Origin: CAZAQS01 sp964486825
Lineage (GTDB): Bacteria > Chloroflexota > Anaerolineae > Anaerolineales > UBA4823
Reading direction: 5' to 3'
NCBI GenBank assembly: GCA_964486825.1
Contig: CAZAQS010000114.1
Location: 1 to 14,305 of the forward strand
Length of the DNA stretch: 14,305 nucleotides
This document shows positions 13,090 to 14,305 of this stretch, in pieces. Within the stretch, counting starts at the first letter, position 1. Each line of letters opens with the position of its first letter. The position numbers were made by a program, and so were the translations under genes. The notes under the pieces are model-generated. The model was not told the DNA's origin. It did not search any database and saw nothing but the letters and a program-made list of their open reading frames with translations.

Positions 13090-13962
13090 ATGTATCAAGA
13101 GATTCAGACCCATAAGATTGTCGAATCAAATTCCAACGCCGGCGCTGCTACGGCTCTCATTACCGGCGCCAGCAGTGGCATCGGTTTGGAGCTGGCCCGC
13201 CTGTTTGCGAAAGGTGGGTACAACCTGGTCCTGGTCGCCCGCAATCGCCCGAAGCTCGAAAACCTGGCTAGAGAGCTGCAGGTCGACTACCGGGTTCAGG
13301 TGACCGTCATGCTTCACGACCTGTGTGACCCTACCACCCCGCGCTCCATCGCCGATATGCTTGACAGCCAGTCCGTAGAGATAGACGTGCTGGTCAATAA
13401 CGCCGGCGCCCAGGTTTATGGGCAGTTCATGGAAGCCAATCTACAGGATCAATTGGCCTTGATCCAGGTCAATGCCAGCGTCCTGGTCCAGCTTACCCAC
13501 TTGCTGTTACCCGGAATGATCCGCCGGGGGCGTGGTTACATCCTCAATCTTGGCTCTACTGGCTCCTTTGCTCCGGGTCCTCTCAACTCCGTCTACTGTG
13601 CAACCAAGGCATTCGTGCTCAGCTTCTCTCAGGCAATCGGAGCCGAGCTGGCTGGAACCGGGGTATCGGTAACCACCCTATGTCCAGGCCCCACAGACAC
13701 GGCCTTTATCACCCGGCATGGCATGCAGGACGTGCGTATTTTTCGCCATGCTATGGCGCCCGCACGTGTGGCTGAGATCGGATACCGGGCCATGCTCCTA
13801 AAGCGCCCGCTGGTAGTAGCCGGTTTCAGCAACCGGCTGCAAGTACTCTCCTTCCATCTCATGGCCCCCTTCCTCAATCTAATCCCGCCGGCCTGGTTGA
13901 TGACGATTGGCAAGTTTTTCATGGGCCGCAGGAGCGCCAGCCGCTCTGTTCGTATCGCTTGA
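13090..13962 (+). CDS. Short-chain dehydrogenase/reductase (classical SDR)
   Basis: ATG 13090 has the ribosome binding site AAGGAG (13077-13082), giving 290 residues. The Rossmann dinucleotide motif is TGASSGIG (25-32). An Arg after the second strand (ARNRPKLENLA, R51) suggests NADP(H). Other classical motifs are D78/L (HDLCD), NNAG (103-106), the catalytic S156, and Y169-x3-K173 in YCATK, then PGPTDT. The last 45 residues contain a hydrophobic stretch (LSFHLMAPFLNLIPPAWLMTIGKFFMG) typical of a DltE/YqjQ-like subgroup that may associate with the membrane. The substrate is unknown and the protein probably reduces or oxidises a carbonyl or alcohol. The flavodoxin gene starts 37 bases downstream, so the two are probably one transcript. 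Confidence 0.92.
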   Translation: MYQEIQTHKIVESNSNAGAATALITGASSGIGLELARLFAKGGYNLVLVARNRPKLENLARELQVDYRVQVTVMLHDLCDPTTPRSIADMLDSQSVEIDVLVNNAGAQVYGQFMEANLQDQLALIQVNASVLVQLTHLLLPGMIRRGRGYILNLGSTGSFAPGPLNSVYCATKAFVLSFSQAIGAELAGTGVSVTTLCPGPTDTAFITRHGMQDVRIFRHAMAPARVAEIGYRAMLLKRPLVVAGFSNRLQVLSFHLMAPFLNLIPPAWLMTIGKFFMGRRSASRSVRIA

Positions 13963-13999
13963 ACCAATTCAAATCACCATCCCAAATTTGGAGGTCAAA

Positions 14000-14293
14000 A
14001 TGAACGATAGAATCCTGGTCACCTACGCCAGCCGGACCGGCTCGACCGCCGGTGTGGCTAGCGCGATCGGCAAAACCCTGTCAGAAAATGGATTACAGGT
14101 GGATGTACTACTGGTGAGCGATGTCAAAGACCTGTCATCTTACCGGGCAGTAGTAGCCGGCAGCGCCATCCAGGCTGGGGCCTGGCTGCCGGAGGCCATG
14201 CAGTTCGTACACGCTCACCGCGCAGAACTGGCTAACAAACCCTTCGCCGCCTTCCTGGTATGGATGACGCTGGCCATGAAGAACGGCGAGTAG
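14000..14293 (+). CDS. Flavodoxin-domain protein, apparently cut short by an in-frame TAG
   Basis: ATG 14000 follows GGAGG (13990-13994). The 97 residues begin with the FMN phosphate loop ILVTYASRTGSTAGVA and continue SSYRAVVAGSAIQAGAWLPEAMQF...AFLVWMTLAMKNGE, close to the HemG-like flavodoxin domain (Flavodoxin_5 type). This family is normally about 150-200 residues, so the second half of the fold is missing. After the TAG at 14291 the same frame continues HQHV, matching family members in which NGE is followed by Tyr and then a residue pattern like xQHV. This suggests that a Tyr codon (TAC or TAT) has become TAG, or that there is a base-call error. The role would be electron transfer, possibly with the upstream dehydrogenase. 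Confidence 0.8.
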   Translation: MNDRILVTYASRTGSTAGVASAIGKTLSENGLQVDVLLVSDVKDLSSYRAVVAGSAIQAGAWLPEAMQFVHAHRAELANKPFAAFLVWMTLAMKNGE

Positions 14294-14305
14294 CACCAGC
14301 ACGTG

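Noticed and set aside
1..14305. Search for tRNA, rRNA, CRISPR arrays, transposases or defence genes
   Set aside because: No cloverleaf, repeat-spacer array, transposase motif or known defence gene was recognised by eye on either strand.

Overview
The window looks like a scaffold from a metagenome-assembled member of the Chloroflexota, probably Anaerolineae-like. This is inferred from gene content and not from a marker gene. The supporting signs are a secreted repeat protein with a KIYLPFLS C-terminus (a tail I associate with secreted Chloroflexota proteins), a very large MalT-like LuxR regulator, and a mix of small accessory metabolic genes without long operons. A run of 100 N at 6705-6804 marks a scaffold join. 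The same 55 bases lie on both sides of it, so the join is probably an assembler overlap and not missing sequence.

Layout. 1-1560: the 3' part of a secreted fibronectin-III-like repeat protein. 1561-2519: a long region without an intact gene, holding several strong hairpins, two copies of a promoter-like module, and a short protein-like remnant. 2520-4074: a polytopic membrane protein with duplicated WH...PH motifs, followed by a 54-residue one-helix membrane protein. 4133-5692 (minus): a histidine ammonia-lyase family enzyme whose otherwise complete active site has Cys in place of the histidine-contacting His. 5881-6675: a secreted chymotrypsin-fold protease, convergent with the next genes across a palindromic GTAGGGG repeat. 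6882-8238 (minus): a YgeA-type amino acid racemase and a cysteine-dioxygenase-like thiol dioxygenase, divergent from an HxlR-SCP2 regulator (8447-9121). 9247-9831 (minus): a YdeI/OmpD-associated family protein, with protein-like remnants on either side of it. 10070-12808: a 912-residue MalT-like regulator that may be translated from a leaderless mRNA. 13090-14293: a short-chain dehydrogenase and a flavodoxin gene that stops early.

How the genes work together. Only short units are evident: the membrane protein pair, the thiol dioxygenase/racemase pair (perhaps controlled by the divergent HxlR regulator), and the dehydrogenase/flavodoxin pair. The MalT-like regulator stands alone and its targets cannot be read from the window. 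I do not see a defence system, CRISPR array, transposase, rRNA or tRNA. The most unusual items are the structured intergenic region at 1561-2340, the altered ammonia-lyase active site, the thiol dioxygenase that keeps the Cys but loses the Tyr of the CDO cofactor, the duplicated-motif membrane protein, and the nonsense codon in the flavodoxin.
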